A stretch of DNA of 64,000 nucleotides from Nocardia arthritidis (lineage in GTDB: Bacteria; Actinomycetota; Actinomycetes; Mycobacteriales; Mycobacteriaceae), in assembly GCF_011801145.1 (NCBI RefSeq), contig NZ_CP046172.1, forward strand, positions 4,464,001-4,528,000, in the 5' to 3' direction. Below are positions 61,149-64,000 of the stretch, one piece after another (the first letter of the stretch is position 1; the number at the start of each line of letters is the position of its first letter). The notes below the pieces were generated by a model. It searched no databases and had not been told where the DNA came from. It saw nothing but the letters and a program-made list of their open reading frames with translations. A program made the translations under genes and the position numbers.

Positions 61149-63452
61149 TCACGCGGTTTCGGCGAGGCTGCGCCTGAGATATTCGGCGGTGATGGAGCGC
61201 CGGTCGTCGCACAGCTGCGCCGGTGTACCCGCGAAGACGATCTCGCCACCGTGTTTGCCGCCGTCGGGTCCGAGATCTATCACCCAATCGGCGCGTTTGA
61301 CGAGCTCGAGATCGTGTTCGATGACGATGACGGTATTGCCCGCGTCCACCAGCCGATCCAGCAGCGCCACCAGGGTGTCGACATCGGCCATATGCAGTCC
61401 GGTGGTCGGTTCGTCCAGCACGTAGATGCCGCCGGTGCGCCGTAGGTTGTCGGCCAGCTTGATGCGTTGCCGCTCACCGCCGGACAGCGAACTCAGCGTC
61501 CGGCCCAGCGTGAGATAGCCGAGGCCGACCTCGTGCAGCGCGCGAAGCGGTCGGCGAATCCGGTTGTCGGCGTGCGTATTCCAGAAGTCGAGCGCCTGTT
61601 CCACGGTCATCTCCAGCACATCGGCGATGGACGCGCCCTGCACCGTATACGCCAGCACCTCGGGCCGGTAGCGGCGGCCGTGGCAGGTCCGGCAGACGGT
61701 GGTGACCGGATCCATATAGGCCAGATCGGTGAATATCACGCCCGCGCCGTCACATTCGGGGCACGCGCCGTCGGAGTTGAAGCTGAACAGGCCCGGCTTC
61801 ACCCGATGCGTTTTGGCGAACAGTTGCCGCAGCGGATCCATGATGCCGAGGTAGGTCGCGGGGCTGGAGCGGCGCGACGCGGCGATGGCCGATTGGTCGA
61901 CGGCGATCGCCGCCGGATACGCGGTGACGAAGGCGTCCGACACCAAAGTGCTTTTGCCCGAACCGGCTACGCCGGTGACCGCGGTGAGCACGCCGGTGGG
62001 AAACCGCGCGGTGACATTCTTCAGGTTGTGCCGGTCGGCCCCCGTCACGGTGAGCCAACCGGTCGGCGTGCGGGTCCGCGCTTTGAGCGGCTGTCCGCGG
62101 CGCAGCCGCTCACCGGTGGATGTGCCGGAGGCGCGCAGCTTTTCGACGGTGCCCTGGAACATCACCTGGCCGCCGTGGCCGCCCGCGCCTGGCCCCATAT
62201 CGACCACGTGGTCGGCCACCGCGATGACATCCGGCGAATGCTCCACCACCAGCACGGTATTTCCCTTGTCCCGCAACTGGATCAGCAGCCGGTTCAGCCT
62301 GCCGACATCGCGCGGGTGCATGCCGACGCTCGGTTCGTCGAAAATGTAGGTCATACCGGTCAAACTCGAACCGAGATGCCGGACGACCTTGAGCCGCTGC
62401 GCCTCTCCGCCCGAGAGCGTCGATGTCTCCCGGTCCAGCGCGAGATAGCCGAGCCCGACCTCCTCGATCCGGCGCAGCCGGGCCAGGGCCGCCGCGGCGA
62501 TCGGTTCGGCCACCGGATCGGTGAGGGCCGCCAAAACCTCGATGAGATCGGTGATTTCGAGCCGCCCGTAGTCGGCGATGCCGAGCCCGTCGATGCGACC
62601 GGCCAGCGCCGCCTGATTCAACCGCGCGCCATGACAGAGCGGGCAGACCTCCTCGTGCACCACCGCCTCGGCGGCGGCGCGGTTCTTCTCCGAGAGCGAG
62701 CTCAGGTCGCGCTTCAGATACAGGCGGTCGAAACGTTCCAGCAGACCCTCGTAGGCATTGGTGCCGGTGGAGCCGGACCTGCTCGCCCTCGGTACACGGA
62801 AACCGTTGCCGCGCAAGAAGAGCTGCCACTCCTCGGGCGTGTAGTCGCGCAGCGGCTTGTCCGGGTCGAACAGCCCGCTGCGGGCGTAGAGCTGCCACTG
62901 CCAGGAGCCGACGGCGAAGGGCGCGAAGGTGATCGCGCCCTCGTTGAGCGATTTCGCGGTGTCGAGCAGCTTGTCCAGATCGGCCCGCACCACGTGGCCG
63001 AGGCCCGCGCACTCCGGGCACATGCCGAGCGGATCGTTGAACGAATAGTGTGTCGCCCCACCGGCGCTCGGCTCACCGTACCGGGAGAACAGCACCCGCA
63101 CGATCGACTGGATATCGGTCATGGTGCCGACCGTCGATCGGGAATTTCCGCCGATCGGCCGCTGGTCTACCACGACGGCCGGCGCCAGGTTATCGATGAC
63201 ATCGGCCTCCGGGCGCTCGTATTTCGGCAGCCGGTTGCGGATGAACCAGGTGAAGGTCTCGTTGAGTTGCCGCTGCGACTCCACCGCGACGGTGCCGAAG
63301 ACGATCGAGGATTTACCCGATCCGGAGACGCCGGTGAAGACGACGATCTTGCCCTTGGGGATCTCCAGCGACACATTGCGCAGGTTGTGCTCGCGGGCCC
63401 CGACGATCTTGATGGTGTCTCGAGTGGTCACCTGCGCCACGGTATTGATCAA
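61149..63452 (-). CDS. UvrA-like ABC protein, class II/drug-resistance type
   Basis: 767 residues, shorter than repair UvrA (about 950) because the UvrB-binding region is reduced, as in class II UvrA and DrrC-type proteins. Two ABC modules: Walker A FTGVSGSGKSS and TGVAGSGKSTLV; signatures STLSGGEAQR and SSLSGGERQR; Walker B TYIFDEPSVGMHP and IYVLDEPTTGLH. Zinc clusters: CPECAGLGH with CPLCHGAR, and CPECDGAG with CRTCHGRRY. Such proteins protect against DNA-binding drugs rather than serve in general repair. The divergent WYL-type regulator (40 bp away) probably controls it. Confidence 0.88.
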   Translation of the reverse strand: MINTVAQVTTRDTIKIVGAREHNLRNVSLEIPKGKIVVFTGVSGSGKSSIVFGTVAVESQRQLNETFTWFIRNRLPKYERPEADVIDNLAPAVVVDQRPIGGNSRSTVGTMTDIQSIVRVLFSRYGEPSAGGATHYSFNDPLGMCPECAGLGHVVRADLDKLLDTAKSLNEGAITFAPFAVGSWQWQLYARSGLFDPDKPLRDYTPEEWQLFLRGNGFRVPRASRSGSTGTNAYEGLLERFDRLYLKRDLSSLSEKNRAAAEAVVHEEVCPLCHGARLNQAALAGRIDGLGIADYGRLEITDLIEVLAALTDPVAEPIAAAALARLRRIEEVGLGYLALDRETSTLSGGEAQRLKVVRHLGSSLTGMTYIFDEPSVGMHPRDVGRLNRLLIQLRDKGNTVLVVEHSPDVIAVADHVVDMGPGAGGHGGQVMFQGTVEKLRASGTSTGERLRRGQPLKARTRTPTGWLTVTGADRHNLKNVTARFPTGVLTAVTGVAGSGKSTLVSDAFVTAYPAAIAVDQSAIAASRRSSPATYLGIMDPLRQLFAKTHRVKPGLFSFNSDGACPECDGAGVIFTDLAYMDPVTTVCRTCHGRRYRPEVLAYTVQGASIADVLEMTVEQALDFWNTHADNRIRRPLRALHEVGLGYLTLGRTLSSLSGGERQRIKLADNLRRTGGIYVLDEPTTGLHMADVDTLVALLDRLVDAGNTVIVIEHDLELVKRADWVIDLGPDGGKHGGEIVFAGTPAQLCDDRRSITAEYLRRSLAETA

Positions 63453-63492
63453 TGAGGTCAGCTTCGGTCCTCATTCCGGTGATACTGGTGTG

Positions 63493-64000
63493 GTGACCGA
63501 TACCGCCGCCCGCCTGCTCGCACTGCTCGCCCTGTTGCAGACCCGCCGCGAATGGTCGGGTCCGGAGCTGGCCGAACGGCTCGGCGTCACGGTCCGCACC
63601 GTGCGCCGCGATATCGATCGCCTGCGCGAACTGGACTATCCGGTGTCCGCGAACCTCGGCTCGGCCGGCGGATATCGGCTGGCGGCCGGCACCGCGCTGC
63701 CGCCGCTGCTGCTCGACGACGAGGAAGCGGTGGCCATCACCCTCGGCCTGCGTGGCGCGGCATACGGCGCGGTCCGCGGCATCGAGGAATCGGCGGCGCG
63801 GGCGCTGGTGAAGGTGCAGCAGATCCTGCCCGCGCGGCTGCGTCGCCGGGTGGACGCGGTGGATGCGGCGACATCGTCGCTGGGCGGGCCGCCCGCCGGA
63901 CCCTTCATCGATCCGGAGACACTGGTGGTGCTGGCCGCGGGCTGTCGCGACCACGAACGAATCCGGTTCCGCTATAAAGCGAAGGACGAATCCGAGTCGA
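63493..64000 (+). CDS. WYL-domain (YafY-type) regulator, 3' end outside window
   Basis: 169 codons are visible and the frame is open at the right edge. It starts GTG 63493 (or 63490), VTDTAARLLALLALLQTRRE, with an HTH (WSGPELAERLGVTVRTVRRD), the following LRELDYPVSANLGSAGGYRL wing, DDEEAVAITLGLRGAA and the beginning of the WYL-domain strand IRFRYKAKDESES. These regulators bind small ligands or nucleic acids through the WYL domain. It is divergent from the UvrA-like gene and probably controls it. Confidence 0.85.
   Translation, partial: MTDTAARLLALLALLQTRREWSGPELAERLGVTVRTVRRDIDRLRELDYPVSANLGSAGGYRLAAGTALPPLLLDDEEAVAITLGLRGAAYGAVRGIEESAARALVKVQQILPARLRRRVDAVDAATSSLGGPPAGPFIDPETLVVLAAGCRDHERIRFRYKAKDESES

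Noticed and set aside
1..64000. tRNA, rRNA, CRISPR, insertion sequences, prophage, riboswitch
   Set aside because: No tRNA cloverleaf, rRNA sequence, regularly spaced short repeats, transposase or integrase motif, or known riboswitch core was noticed.

Overview
The window comes from a very GC-rich actinobacterium, most likely a mycolic-acid bacterium of the Nocardia/Rhodococcus group. Support: an MspA-type outer-membrane porin, a Mce-associated membrane protein, a three-gene set resembling M. tuberculosis Rv3531c-Rv3530c-Rv3529c beside a KstR-like palindrome, a protein resembling Rv2047c, and frequent GTG/TTG starts with GTGA/TGATG overlaps. I see no rRNA, tRNA, CRISPR array, insertion sequence or prophage. 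It reads as a chromosomal patchwork of small operons and divergent regulator/target pairs.

Layout. 1-3.2 kb: polar amino-acid ABC transporter co-transcribed with a PLP enzyme fused to a YheO-type PAS/HTH regulator. 3.2-10.8 kb: Imm5-like protein, epoxide-hydrolase-like protein, antibiotic-kinase-like protein, then an envelope group (secreted protein, phospholipase A2, MspA porin, desaturase-like protein, exported CYTH-like protein). 11-15.9 kb: GGDEF protein, methyltransferase, S1/P1 nuclease, OhrR-like regulator, DUF4254, phosphoribosyltransferase. 16-18.5 kb: lower-GC island with a coupled cytochrome P450 and class I terpene synthase. 18.5-28.9 kb: Mce-associated protein, TetR/acyl-CoA dehydrogenase/SDR regulon with shared inverted repeats, large LuxR-type ATPase regulator and a divergent epoxide hydrolase, DUF998 protein between two imperfect direct repeats.

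28.97-36.5 kb is the most interesting block. iclR-cysD-cysNC (synthesis of the sulfate donor PAPS) runs leftward. Divergently from it runs an operon for a conserved protein, an SDR and a PAPS-dependent sulfotransferase. The 87-bp divergent gap holds a KstR-type palindrome and a second palindrome, and a near-KstR site sits just before cysD. cysD carries a one-base frameshift. 36.6-42.9 kb: HAD phosphatase, TetR with two SRPBCC proteins, ABC ATPase with GntR, and leuA behind a leucine-rich leader peptide and hairpin. 43-45 kb: SDR fused to a PEP-synthase-like helical region, with three in-frame 57-bp repeats. 45.8-50.7 kb: amidohydrolase, hydrolase/MarR pair with a 15-bp-phased operator array, tandem alpha/beta-hydrolase protein.

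50.8-60.2 kb looks like a sugar or glycan utilisation locus: FGGY xylulokinase, extracellular binding lipoprotein, FucI-like isomerase, second FGGY kinase, thioredoxin, DUF2961 (GH172-type) hydrolase (frameshifted) and a furanosidase-type beta-propeller hydrolase. Together they could salvage D-arabinofuranose polymers. The right end holds a PtpB-like phosphatase, a class II UvrA-like ABC protein and a divergent WYL-type regulator cut by the window edge.
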